NCBI RefSeq assembly: GCF_030546935.1
Contig: NZ_JAUOPH010000004.1
Location: 434,001-498,000 of the forward strand
Length of the DNA: 64,000 bases
Direction of reading: 5' to 3'
Origin: Marinobacter sp. 2_MG-2023
GTDB taxonomy: Bacteria > Pseudomonadota > Gammaproteobacteria > Pseudomonadales > Oleiphilaceae
The notes under the pieces are model-generated. The model searched no databases, was not told the DNA's origin, and saw nothing but the letters and a program-made list of their open reading frames with translations. Positions 33,363-43,056 of the stretch are shown here, piece by piece (position 1 is the stretch's first letter; every line of letters begins with the position of its first letter). Both the position numbers and the translations under genes were made by a program.

Positions 33363-33827
33363 GTGAAAATCGGTGAACTCGCAAAAGCCACGGCCATTCC
33401 CGTGGAAACCATCCGGTACTACGAAAAAATCGGTCTGCTACCCAACCCGGACCGCGACACCAATGGTTACCGCACCTACCGTAACGCACATCTGGGGCGC
33501 CTTTTGTTTATCAAGCGCTGCCGGAGTCTTGATATGGCCCAGGATGAGATACGCGAACTGATCCGGCTTTCAGAAACCCCTGAAGCAGATTGCCAGGAAG
33601 TCGATGCGCTGCTGGCCCACCACCTGAACCATGTACGCGACCGACTGAAAGAGCTGAAAAACCTTGAGAAAACCCTGCAGCAACTGCAAAAAGCCTGCTC
33701 GGATGCAGGTACAGTAAAGGAGTGTGGCATTCTGGACGGACTCAACGCCGAAATCGAGGGTCTTCAGTCCAAGAGCAGAGACCAGGGAAATCACATTCCT
33801 GGCACTCACAGGCCAGGTAAAACCTGA
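33363..33827 (+). CDS. cadR: MerR-family regulator, CadR-like (Cd/Pb-responsive)
   Basis: A 154-residue regulator with the MerR helix-turn-helix (KIGELAKATAIPVETIRYYEKIGLLP) and a long dimerisation helix. The metal-site cysteines fit CadR: DCQEVDALL in the middle, then CSDAGTVKECGIL. A histidine-containing tail (GNHIPGTHRPGK) follows. I chose the GTG start for VKIGELAK. It lies upstream of, and in the same direction as, the CDF exporter gene, with the operator-promoter between them. Confidence 0.88.
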   Translation: MKIGELAKATAIPVETIRYYEKIGLLPNPDRDTNGYRTYRNAHLGRLLFIKRCRSLDMAQDEIRELIRLSETPEADCQEVDALLAHHLNHVRDRLKELKNLEKTLQQLQKACSDAGTVKECGILDGLNAEIEGLQSKSRDQGNHIPGTHRPGKT

Positions 33828-33854
33828 GGAGCGAATAAAACGTTTTGGCGGGTG

Positions 33855-33887
33855 TTGACCTTGTAGTAGCTACAGGGTTTCTAATAC
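33855..33887 (+). promoter_or_regulatory. MerR-type promoter/operator for the CDF exporter gene
   Basis: A -35 TTGACC (33855-33860) and a -10 such as TAATAC (33882-33887) are separated by an overlong spacer of about 20-21 bases. The spacer holds a dyad with arms ACCTTGTAG and CTACAGGGT around TAG (33858-33878). This is the classic layout of a MerR/CadR-activated promoter. Confidence 0.8.
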
Positions 33888-33912
33888 AGACAGACTTGTA
33901 TTGGAGGTGTTT

Positions 33913-34560
33913 ATGGCATGCAGTTGTTCTGGCCCGGAGCCGCAATCTCCGGCTCCCGGTTTTCGTCGCGCACTCTGGATTGCCCTGTGGGTGAACCTGG
34001 CCATGTTTTTTGTCGAAGGCATCGCCAGTTTACAGTCCGGCTCGGTGTCGCTGATGGCTGACGCCATCGACTTCTTTGGCGATAGCGCCAACTATATCCT
34101 GTCGCTTTCTGTGCTCTCGATGGGCATGCTCTGGCGTGGCCGGGCGGCCATGGTGAAAGGTATTACCATGGCGGTGTTCGGTATCGCCGTCTGGGCGCGG
34201 GCCATCTGGGTATTGGAACAAGGCATCACTCCCGAACCACTTACCATGGGGGCTGTTGGTTTACTGGCTCTGGTAGCAAACTCCGGCGTTGCCATTATGC
34301 TGTTCCGGTTTCGCAGTGGGGATTCGGACATGCGCTCGGTGTGGCTATGCAGCCGCAACGATGCCATCAGCAACATCGCTGTCATGGCCGCGGCTCTGGG
34401 TGTGTTCGGCACAGCACGCGCGTGGCCGGATCTTATCGTGGCGGCCATAATGGGCACCTTGGCGATCACAGCCGGCATCAGTGTGGTACGCCATGCACGG
34501 GTTGATATATCTGAGGCTCACAACCGAATCACCAGTGCCGGTACGGTGGAGAGCCACTAA
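33913..34560 (+). CDS. CDF-like cation efflux transporter (membrane domain only)
   Basis: A 215-residue membrane protein with about five to six segments, starting MACSCSGPEPQSPA. It corresponds to the CDF transmembrane domain, with SVSLMADAIDFFGDSANYILSLSV at the metal site (Asp pair four residues apart), split here for length: SVSLMADAIDFFGDS then ANYILSLSV. The second site reads CSRNDAISN, where many CDF proteins have HxxxD. The usual cytoplasmic C-terminal domain is missing. The cysteine-containing N-terminus may bind metal. GGAGG lies upstream. Regulated by the CadR-like protein; the likely cargo is Cd, Zn or Pb. Confidence 0.82.
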   Translation: MACSCSGPEPQSPAPGFRRALWIALWVNLAMFFVEGIASLQSGSVSLMADAIDFFGDSANYILSLSVLSMGMLWRGRAAMVKGITMAVFGIAVWARAIWVLEQGITPEPLTMGAVGLLALVANSGVAIMLFRFRSGDSDMRSVWLCSRNDAISNIAVMAAALGVFGTARAWPDLIVAAIMGTLAITAGISVVRHARVDISEAHNRITSAGTVESH

Positions 34561-34582
34561 ATCTCAGGCAGAGCAAAAGACG

Positions 34583-35500
34583 TTAGAAAGCCAGCGATAT
34601 CATCACCGGAATGAACACGAGGGCAAAAAGCGTAGTGAGCATTACCGTGCCGGCGGCCTGCCTGGGAGACGTATCCAGCAAAGTCGCAATGACAACGGTA
34701 TTGGCTGCAATGGGTGTAATGGAAATCAGGAAGATTGCCTGATGCACCGCCGGCTCATAGATACCCAGCACCTGTGAGTCCAGCCACCAGAGTGCCATTG
34801 CCACCAAAGGCCAGACGACAAACTTGCCAAAAAACGCCAGTGCAGTGAAGCGCATATTGCCCGCCAGCCCACGGAAACTGGTAATGCTCATGCCAATAAT
34901 CATCATGCCCAGAATACTGTAGGCACCGCGCAGGTTATCGAAAAGCGGCATAAACACATCGGGAATGCTGATACCCGAAAGGTTGAGGATTACCGCTGCC
35001 AGAAACGCATATACCGAAGGCAGCTTGGCGACTCGCCACAGAGACTCCTTCAGATCATATCGGCCGCGCGCAGCCAGGTAGAACCCCACCGAGTTTTCAA
35101 ACAGGGTGGTGCCCAGCATGCAGACAATGTAGAGCCCCAACCCTTCCTCGCCAAACAGCAACAACGCCACCGGCACCCCGAAATAGCCTGTATTACCCGA
35201 CCCTACACACAGGGGAATGATGCTGGCACTGCCATCAGTAATCACTCGTCGCGCCAGTTTAAGTTGCAGAATTCCCAAAACCGATGAAAGCCCGAACACC
35301 AGAAACGGCAGGAAGATCACCTCCGGTGAAAGCGGGGCAGCCATCACACCGGAGAACACCACCGACGGCGTAACAATATAAAGCATGATGCCCGCAATAT
35401 GTTTGCCGCTGGCTTCAAGGTAGCGCCCAGCCAGCCAGCCAAGGGCAACGGTGACATAAAGCGGAATCAGTTTGATAAACAACGCCAGCGCAGCGGCCAT
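34583..35500 (-). CDS. AEC-family permease
   Basis: A 305-residue membrane protein with ten predicted segments in two halves, as in the auxin efflux carrier family (for example LCVGSGNTGYFGVPVALLLFG, and SITPIAANTVVIATLLD in the second half). The cargo is unknown; bacterial members move malate and other organic anions. I chose MAAALALFIKLIP because GGAG lies five bases upstream; two upstream in-frame ATGs have no ribosome-binding site. Confidence 0.82.
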   Translation of the reverse strand: MAAALALFIKLIPLYVTVALGWLAGRYLEASGKHIAGIMLYIVTPSVVFSGVMAAPLSPEVIFLPFLVFGLSSVLGILQLKLARRVITDGSASIIPLCVGSGNTGYFGVPVALLLFGEEGLGLYIVCMLGTTLFENSVGFYLAARGRYDLKESLWRVAKLPSVYAFLAAVILNLSGISIPDVFMPLFDNLRGAYSILGMMIIGMSITSFRGLAGNMRFTALAFFGKFVVWPLVAMALWWLDSQVLGIYEPAVHQAIFLISITPIAANTVVIATLLDTSPRQAAGTVMLTTLFALVFIPVMISLAF

Positions 35501-35603
35501 GACGGCTCCGGACATTTGGATAGAAGAAAAACAGGGTGCGGAGTCTAACACCTACCCCTCTGGAGGTAACTCCCCGGCGCAGTAGTGTGATTTTCCGCAA
35601 TGA

Positions 35604-35617
35604 TTGATAATCATCAA
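35604..35617 (+). promoter_or_regulatory. Perfect FNR/DNR box upstream of norC
   Basis: TTGATAATCATCAA matches the TTGAT-N4-ATCAA consensus exactly. A TATATC -10 candidate lies at 35638-35643, placing the box near -41.5, the class II activator position. NO-responsive DNR/NnrR proteins activate nor genes through such sites. Confidence 0.88.
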
Positions 35618-35689
35618 CAGCATTATGAATACATGTTTATATCCTAGTAGGGCTGTCAGGTATTCCACAACGACCAAGGAGAGAGACCA

Positions 35690-37565
<1,876 letters not shown>

Positions 37566-37584
37566 ACCCGCCAACAGTGAGCCC

Positions 37585-37613
37585 ACAGGGCCGGAATCCG
37601 TTTCCGGCCCTGT
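37585..37613 (+). terminator. Strong hairpin after norB
   Basis: ACAGGGCCGGAA and TTCCGGCCCTGT form a 12-bp stem with a 5-base loop, 19 bases after the norB stop. There is no T-run. It may protect the norCB part of the mRNA, so that accessory genes downstream are made at lower levels. Confidence 0.6.
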
Positions 37614-37631
37614 CTATCCGGAAGTGATATT

Positions 37632-38600
37632 GTGACCGTGCAGCAAGCCAACCCAAAAGACACACTCCAGAGCAAGCGGCTGATCACACGCACTGCTTTC
37701 TTCGGGCTGTTCCTGCTGGCACCGGTTCTGAATATTTTTCGTTATGACCTGACGGAGACCCGGTTTGTTCTGCTTGGTTTCCCACTTTCATTCAATCTGA
37801 ATCTCGACTGGGTGGCGCAAAGTTCTCCTATGGACGTCGCCAGCCAGATTCTGTTGTGGTTCATCCTTCCCATTCTGACACTCGTTCCCCTTGTGCTCTG
37901 GATTGCCTGGAAATGGGGCAGGATATACTGCGGCTGGCTGTGCCCACATTTTTCTGTAGTGGAAACCATTAACGATCTGATGACCCGCATTACCGGTCGC
38001 CCTACACTCTGGGAAGCCCTGAAAAAAGGTCGGCGCGGCAAGGCCATTCACTGGGCCGGCCTGACATTTGTATGTGCTCTTATTGGCTTTTCCTGGGCCC
38101 TGGCCATGCTGTCATACCTGTTGCCGCCCATTCCCCTGTACACCGACTTGGTCACTGGCAACCTGGCCTTCTACCCAGCCGTATTTCTGGCCGTGGCAAC
38201 CACGGTTTTCACCCTGGATTTCCTGTTCGCCCGTCACCTGTTCTGCAAATATGGCTGCGCCTTTGGTGTTGTGCAGAGCATTGCCTGGATGACCAACGGC
38301 CGGGGACGACTGGTAACCTTTGATACAGCCCGCGCTGCGGCTTGCCGGGATTGCACCAAAGCCTGCGATGCAGCCTGCCCCATGCGATTGCCTACCCGCA
38401 GCCACAAACGCGCAAAATTCTCCTGCACCCAATGCCTGCAATGTGTAAGCGCATGCCGTGAGGTGCAAAAGAACAACCCCGAGGGCAGCCTGCTGCACTG
38501 GCAACCTGGCGAACCCAGCCGGCAGACCGTGCTGATCCCGGTGCACCAGTTACACACCAGCCACCAACCTGAGAGCAAACCCGCCAGACAGCGGGCTTAA
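37632..38600 (+). CDS. Membrane polyferredoxin (NapH/CcoG-like 4Fe-4S protein) in the nor operon
   Basis: A 322-residue protein with about five membrane segments. Cysteine pairs lie at the membrane (CGWLCPHFSVV and CKYGCAFGVVQ). A C-terminal dicluster ferredoxin part follows: CRDCTKACDAACP and CTQCLQCVSACREV. It resembles NapH, NosR and CcoG but lacks the FMN domain of NosR and the Ig-like end of CcoG. It may pass electrons across the membrane or help assemble Nor. The GTG start has GGAAG upstream. The gene lies between norB and norD, where Pseudomonas has none. Confidence 0.82.
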   Translation: MTVQQANPKDTLQSKRLITRTAFFGLFLLAPVLNIFRYDLTETRFVLLGFPLSFNLNLDWVAQSSPMDVASQILLWFILPILTLVPLVLWIAWKWGRIYCGWLCPHFSVVETINDLMTRITGRPTLWEALKKGRRGKAIHWAGLTFVCALIGFSWALAMLSYLLPPIPLYTDLVTGNLAFYPAVFLAVATTVFTLDFLFARHLFCKYGCAFGVVQSIAWMTNGRGRLVTFDTARAAACRDCTKACDAACPMRLPTRSHKRAKFSCTQCLQCVSACREVQKNNPEGSLLHWQPGEPSRQTVLIPVHQLHTSHQPESKPARQRA

Positions 38601-38612
38601 CAGGAGTTCAAA

Positions 38613-40436
38613 ATGGAAGAGTGGGTCGGCTACAAATGGCATGAGTACATCACCCGCCAGGCTCTGGGCGAATTCCCCGAGCACGTCGTTTACCTGAAAG
38701 ATGAAGCCCGCAGCCTGGGCATTCTGTTCCGCGCCTTCGGCGGCGATCCGGCGCTCAGTCTGGTAACTGCCGAACCCCGGCACTTTCGTCTGCGCCGCAA
38801 GTTTTTGCACAAACTCGCGGGCACACACCGCAAATTTGAACTGGCCTGGAGGGATGAACAGAATCTGCGTCTGCCAGAGAAAGTGGCAAAGTTCCCCTCA
38901 AAACAGCTGAACAGGGAACTGTACATCTGGCTGGCTGCACTGGCAGCCTTGCCCACCCCCGCGGACCGTGACTGGTTTACCGGCAATCAGGCACTGGTGC
39001 AGGATGTCATTGCCCGCTGGCCTGGCCTGGAACGCGTATACCAGCGCCTGGTCAAACAGGTTTTGCATTGGCGCCCTGAAGCCGAAAGTCTTTCTCCGGA
39101 GGAATCCCTGCGTGAACAGGCAATCCGGCAGGCACTGATTCACCCGGGCAGCGTTCCTGCCCTGCCCCCAGCGGGCAGTGATCCCTGGCCAGTTATCCTC
39201 TGGCTATACCCGGCTCTGGAACAGGGCAAAGCTGGCGGGAGGGTCACCGGCGATGACGAAACCCAGTCCAGCCCTGGCGGCCTGACCAAGAAAAACAAAC
39301 GTAGACAAGCCGAACGAGTGGAAGCCTTCGATCGAGACCAGGGGCTGATGCTCTTTCGCCTGGAAAGCCTGTTTTCCTGGACCGATTTCATACCGGTTGA
39401 CCGGGCCGGCGACGACACGGAAGAGGAAGACGCAGAAGCCGTTGCCGATGATATGGACATGATCTCTGTATCCAATGACCGCAGGGAAACCTCTTCCTCT
39501 ATCAAGTTTGATCTCGACCTGCCCTCGGAAGAACATGACGACTTGCGACTTGGCCCGGGTATTCACCTCCCGGAGTGGGACTGGCGTAGCCAGAGTTATC
39601 GCGACGCCTTCTGCTGCCTGCAACCCATGCTGGCCCGGGATGCCGAACCAGCGGAACTCCCGGAAGCCCTGCGTCGGCCAGCCCAGCACCTGCAACGCCA
39701 GTTCAGTGCACTGAAGCCCCTCAAGCAATGGCAAAGGCGACAACTCGATGGTGACGAACTGGATCTGGACGCCTGCCTGGAGCGGGAAGTTCAGCATCGT
39801 CGCGGCCAGGGGGTGATCGACCAGAAGCTTTTCCGCCGTTGCCAGCAAAGCCAGCGCGACCTCGCCTGCCTGGTTCTCGCGGATGTGTCACTTTCGACTG
39901 AAACCTACATCAACAACCATCAAAGGGTGATCGATATTGCCCGTGACGGTCTGCAACTGCTCAGCGAAGCCCTGCAGGCAAGCCGAGACCCTTTCGCCCT
40001 GTTTGCGTTTTCATCAAGGCGACGTGACCACGTGCGTTTCCATCATCTAAAGAGCTTCGACGAGCCCTATAACAGCACCATACGAGGCCGCATTCAGGCT
40101 CTTGAGCCGGGTTTCTATACCCGTATGGGCGCTGCCATCCGCCAGGGCACCAAGCTGCTGCAGGCACGTCACGAGCACCAGAAAATCCTGTTGTTACTTA
40201 CTGATGGCAAACCGAACGACCTGGACATCTACGAAGGCCGATACGGCGTCGAAGACACCCGCATGGCCGTCCAGGAAGCCCAAAAGGCGGGCATTACACC
40301 GTTCTGCGTAACCATTGATGACGAGGCCAGCGAGTACCTGCCCTACGTGTTCGGAAGCAGTAATTACGTGGTGATCCGTGATCCGGCACAGCTGCCTTTG
40401 CAGCTCCCCAAACTCTACCTGAACCTGACGCACTGA
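38613..40436 (+). CDS. norD: NorD, VWA-domain nitric oxide reductase activation protein
   Basis: A 607-residue cytoplasmic protein with a C-terminal von Willebrand A domain. Its metal-adhesion motif is DVSLST (near residue 430), with LLLTDGKPNDLD further on. The middle region is acidic and low in complexity (TEEEDAEAVADD). NorD works with the AAA+ ATPase NorQ, probably inserting the non-heme FeB into NorB. norQ itself is on the opposite strand 1.8 kb away. GGAG precedes the ATG. Confidence 0.92.
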   Translation: MEEWVGYKWHEYITRQALGEFPEHVVYLKDEARSLGILFRAFGGDPALSLVTAEPRHFRLRRKFLHKLAGTHRKFELAWRDEQNLRLPEKVAKFPSKQLNRELYIWLAALAALPTPADRDWFTGNQALVQDVIARWPGLERVYQRLVKQVLHWRPEAESLSPEESLREQAIRQALIHPGSVPALPPAGSDPWPVILWLYPALEQGKAGGRVTGDDETQSSPGGLTKKNKRRQAERVEAFDRDQGLMLFRLESLFSWTDFIPVDRAGDDTEEEDAEAVADDMDMISVSNDRRETSSSIKFDLDLPSEEHDDLRLGPGIHLPEWDWRSQSYRDAFCCLQPMLARDAEPAELPEALRRPAQHLQRQFSALKPLKQWQRRQLDGDELDLDACLEREVQHRRGQGVIDQKLFRRCQQSQRDLACLVLADVSLSTETYINNHQRVIDIARDGLQLLSEALQASRDPFALFAFSSRRRDHVRFHHLKSFDEPYNSTIRGRIQALEPGFYTRMGAAIRQGTKLLQARHEHQKILLLLTDGKPNDLDIYEGRYGVEDTRMAVQEAQKAGITPFCVTIDDEASEYLPYVFGSSNYVVIRDPAQLPLQLPKLYLNLTH

Positions 40437-40437
40437 T

Positions 40438-41037
40438 ATGAGAGAGATGACTGACTTGGCTCCTGAGCCCGAAACAGAATCCGATTCGCGCCAACTGCCT
40501 GGCGATGTCGCCGTATGGATCTTCATTTTCGCTGAACTGGCCGTGTTCGGCATTATGTTCATCGGTTTTGCCGTCGCACGCAGCCTCGACCCGGCTACCT
40601 TCCATGCCGGACGCGAAGCACTGCATCCCTTGATCGGCCTGCTGAATACCATTGCACTGATCACTGCCTCCTACCTGGTCGCAACCGCTGTTCATCAGCT
40701 CCGTAACAGACGCCGTGGCACGCAATGGCGGCTATGGCTTGCGATTGGGGTTTCCTGCATTTACACCCTGGGCAAACTGTATGAGTACGTAAATCTGTAT
40801 AGCCAGGGCTACAACCTGGGTACAGATACCTTCTTCATGTTTTATTTCTTCCTGACGTTCTTTCACTTCATGCACGTTATTCTGGGCCAGGTCATCCTCA
40901 TCGTGCTCGCGATTAAAGTCGGCAACGGTGACTACGATGGTTCGGATATGAATGGAATGGAGTCCGGCGCCTCATACTGGCACATGGTGGATTTGGTGTG
41001 GCTGGTGCTGTTTCCGATGATTTACGTTCTGGCCTAG
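40438..41037 (+). CDS. norE: NorE, cytochrome c oxidase subunit III-like protein
   Basis: A 199-residue membrane protein with five hydrophobic segments, of the cytochrome oxidase subunit III family (WIFIFAELAVFGIMFIGFAV, FFLTFFHFMHVILGQVILI, YWHMVDLVWLVLFP). NorE is not part of the catalytic complex but supports Nor activity in vivo. The first ATG follows the norD stop by one base; a second in-frame ATG three codons later is possible. Ribosome-binding signals are weak, so coupling to norD is likely. Confidence 0.9.
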   Translation: MREMTDLAPEPETESDSRQLPGDVAVWIFIFAELAVFGIMFIGFAVARSLDPATFHAGREALHPLIGLLNTIALITASYLVATAVHQLRNRRRGTQWRLWLAIGVSCIYTLGKLYEYVNLYSQGYNLGTDTFFMFYFFLTFFHFMHVILGQVILIVLAIKVGNGDYDGSDMNGMESGASYWHMVDLVWLVLFPMIYVLA

Positions 41038-41049
41038 GGAGGGCTGACG

Positions 41050-41289
41050 ATGCTGACGATCTATTTTGCACTGATGATTTGTACGGCCCTGCCGGTCATC
41101 GCACTGGAGGTCGGAATCGGCCCCGAATTTCTGGCCTGGCTGGTTTTTGTATTGGTGGTTGTGAAAGCGGTTTTGCTAGTGGACCACTTTATGGAGATGA
41201 AGCATGCACCGCGCGGCTGGAGGTTGGCCGCCCAATTGTGGGCACCTGTGGTGGTGTTTGCCGTAGCGGGGTTTCATACACTTACCTGA
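41050..41289 (+). CDS. norF: NorF, small membrane protein (cytochrome oxidase subunit IV-like)
   Basis: A 79-residue protein with three hydrophobic segments (YFALMICTALPVIALEVG, WLVFVLVVVKAVLLVDHFM, LWAPVVVFAVAGFHTL). KAVLLVDHFMEMKHAPRGW is typical of NorF and prokaryotic subunit IV. It probably stabilises NorE or the Nor complex. GGAGGG lies six bases before the ATG. Last gene of the nor operon. Confidence 0.88.
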   Translation: MLTIYFALMICTALPVIALEVGIGPEFLAWLVFVLVVVKAVLLVDHFMEMKHAPRGWRLAAQLWAPVVVFAVAGFHTLT

Positions 41290-41430
41290 AGTTATCGCGG
41301 GTTTCCATAAGAAAGATTGCCGGCCCTGTGCCGCCATTTCATAGCCCTTCGCACGCAAGTATCACTACGAACCAAGCAGATCCGCCCAGCACGTAGCCGG
41401 GCGGATGTTAGGTTCAAACGCCGCGCCGGC

Positions 41431-41769
41431 TTATGATTTATCCATATTGTCTTTCATGTCGTCGTGCATCATGCCGTCATCTTTCTTCATGTCATCGTGC
41501 ATCATGCCGTCGTCTTTCTTCATGTCATCGTGCATCATGCCATCATCTTTCTTCATGTCGTCGTGCATCATGCCGTCGTCTTTCTTCATATCATCGTGCA
41601 TCATGCCATCATCTTTCTTCATGTCGTCGTGCATCATGCCTTCGTCTTTCTTCATGTGGTCGTGCATCATGCCATCATCTTTCTTCATGTCGTCGGCATA
41701 AGCCAGGTTTACACCTACCCCGGCAGCAGTAATTACAACGGCAAGAAACATGCGAATCAGCGTCTTCAT
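41431..41769 (-). CDS. Secreted pentapeptide MXKDX repeat protein
   Basis: A 112-residue protein with a signal peptide (residues 1-25, ending LAYA). Seven 11-residue repeats (consensus DDMKKDDGMMH) and a degenerate last unit follow. The mature protein is almost entirely Asp, Lys, Met and His, so it should be disordered and periplasmic. Met/His/Asp-rich repeats suggest copper or other metal binding. It matches the MXKDX repeat class of small proteins. GGGAG precedes the ATG. It lies between the convergent nor and norQ-nir blocks; the function is unknown. Confidence 0.85.
   Translation of the reverse strand: MKTLIRMFLAVVITAAGVGVNLAYADDMKKDDGMMHDHMKKDEGMMHDDMKKDDGMMHDDMKKDDGMMHDDMKKDDGMMHDDMKKDDGMMHDDMKKDDGMMHDDMKDNMDKS
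41464..41694. repeat. Seven tandem 33-bp coding repeats
   Basis: These bases encode the seven 11-residue units of the MXKDX protein. The copies are nearly identical at DNA level, with changes mainly at third positions (for example GCCGTC versus GCCATC), so copy number could change by slippage without breaking the frame. Confidence 0.9.
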
Positions 41770-41897
41770 ATCGTTCTCCCGGTATTTTTTATTAGCCAGA
41801 GGCGTTTGCCCCGAGCCCTGACACCCATCATGAACATACCGATTCGCAGAGGCTTAACGCAGCGCTAAAGAATTTATAACGAAAAGATCACGCTGGA

Positions 41898-42272
41898 TCA
41901 GAGCCATTTAGCAGGGAACAAGGGTTTTTTATCAGACATAGCCTGAGCCAGAGAGACCATCCCCCAAAGCACAAAACCCGTGTGCAACGCAATTGCCCAC
42001 ACCAGAGCGAATGTCCCGAAGTAACCCACATCACTGAAGAATATCCAGCTCAAAGCAATGCCAGAACTGATCAGAACAAACCCAAGCAGAGACATGAACA
42101 GAGCGGCCCGGGTGTGAGCCCGGCGCAGTTCATTGGTTTCAGGGCTTTTAATGAACAGCCACAGCAAAACCACGAAACCGATAATCGGAATTGCCAGCAA
42201 GTTCAGCAAATACCAGATAATCGGTATAACCGCACCACTAGCGGTTTTCTTCTGGGCGCCCGAATACGGCAT
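41898..42272 (-). CDS. Hypothetical membrane protein downstream of norQ
   Basis: A 124-residue protein with three to four hydrophobic segments (PIIWYLLNLLAIPIIGFVVL, LFMSLLGFVLISSGIALSW, FALVWAIALHTGFVLWGMV). I do not recognise a named family. Its start overlaps the norQ 3' end by 35 bases, with a good GGAGG six bases before the ATG, which suggests co-expression with norQ. It may be an accessory membrane protein of the nir/nor system. Confidence 0.75.
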   Translation of the reverse strand: MPYSGAQKKTASGAVIPIIWYLLNLLAIPIIGFVVLLWLFIKSPETNELRRAHTRAALFMSLLGFVLISSGIALSWIFFSDVGYFGTFALVWAIALHTGFVLWGMVSLAQAMSDKKPLFPAKWL

Positions 42273-43026
42273 ATACTACCTCCATTAATGAAATAACTGT
42301 TGCTTCGTCGTCTGACAATGGCTCAATCATGCCTGCGAGGCAGGCTGCCGCTGCGGGTAAACCGGCGCCTATCAAAAGGGCCGTGTGTATCAACAAACGG
42401 GTTGATGCTGCTTCTTCCAGGTCGTGATCTTTCAGGTTGCGCAAAGCGGTCGCAAGGCTTACAAGTTGCTGTGCGAGATCGCTGGTACAACCGGATTCTT
42501 CCACCACAATGGTTTGCTCCGCCGCTTCTGAGGGGTAGTCAAACCTCAGTGATACAAATCTTTGGCGGGTGCTAGGTTTCATGCCTTTGAGCAGGCTCTG
42601 GTATCCCGGGTTATAGGAAACGACCAGCATAAAACCGGGCGCTGCGGTGAGCAGTTCACCGGTGCGCTCAATCGGCAGCTCGCGGCGATCATCCGCCAAT
42701 GGATGCAGCACTACCGTTGTATCCTTGCGTGCCTCTACTACTTCATCCAGATAACAAATGCCGCCTTCCCGTACAGCGCGAGTCAGCGGGCCGTCCTGCC
42801 AATAGGTGCCTTCCGGGCCAATCAGGTGTCGACCAACCAGGTCTGCAGCGGTCAGGTCGTCGTGGCAGGCTACGGTATAAACCGGTCGATTGAGTTTCTC
42901 GGCCATGTAGCGGACAAACCGGGTTTTACCGCAGCCGGTAGGCCCTTTGATCAGTACCGGCAGGCCGTTGTCGGCTGCCGCCTGGAACAGTTCTATTTCA
43001 TTACCAACTGGCTGGTAAAAGGTCAT
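42238..43026 (-). CDS. norQ: NorQ/NirQ, MoxR-type AAA+ ATPase
   Basis: A 262-residue ATPase with Walker A GPTGCGKTR, Walker B ICYLDEVVEA and the sensor-1-type region MLVVSYNPGYQ. It begins with the NorQ/NirQ N-terminus (VGNEIELFQAA). NorQ and NorD form a chaperone pair that activates NO reductase, probably by inserting FeB. It is placed after nirC-nirF on the minus strand, as nirQ lies near nir genes in pseudomonads. Confidence 0.94.
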   Translation of the reverse strand: MTFYQPVGNEIELFQAAADNGLPVLIKGPTGCGKTRFVRYMAEKLNRPVYTVACHDDLTAADLVGRHLIGPEGTYWQDGPLTRAVREGGICYLDEVVEARKDTTVVLHPLADDRRELPIERTGELLTAAPGFMLVVSYNPGYQSLLKGMKPSTRQRFVSLRFDYPSEAAEQTIVVEESGCTSDLAQQLVSLATALRNLKDHDLEEAASTRLLIHTALLIGAGLPAAAACLAGMIEPLSDDEATVISLMEVVYAVFGRPEENR

Positions 43027-43056
43027 TTGAGAAAGCCCCCGGTTACTGGCTTGAAG

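Noticed and set aside
41380..41406. Hairpin ATCCGCCC/GGGCGGAT downstream of norF
   Set aside because: The 8-bp stem has an 11-base loop and no T-run on either strand, so it is not a supported terminator.
41464..41694. Evenly spaced repeats that could suggest a CRISPR array
   Set aside because: The 33-bp units are contiguous with no spacers and encode an 11-residue repeat in one clean frame behind a signal peptide.
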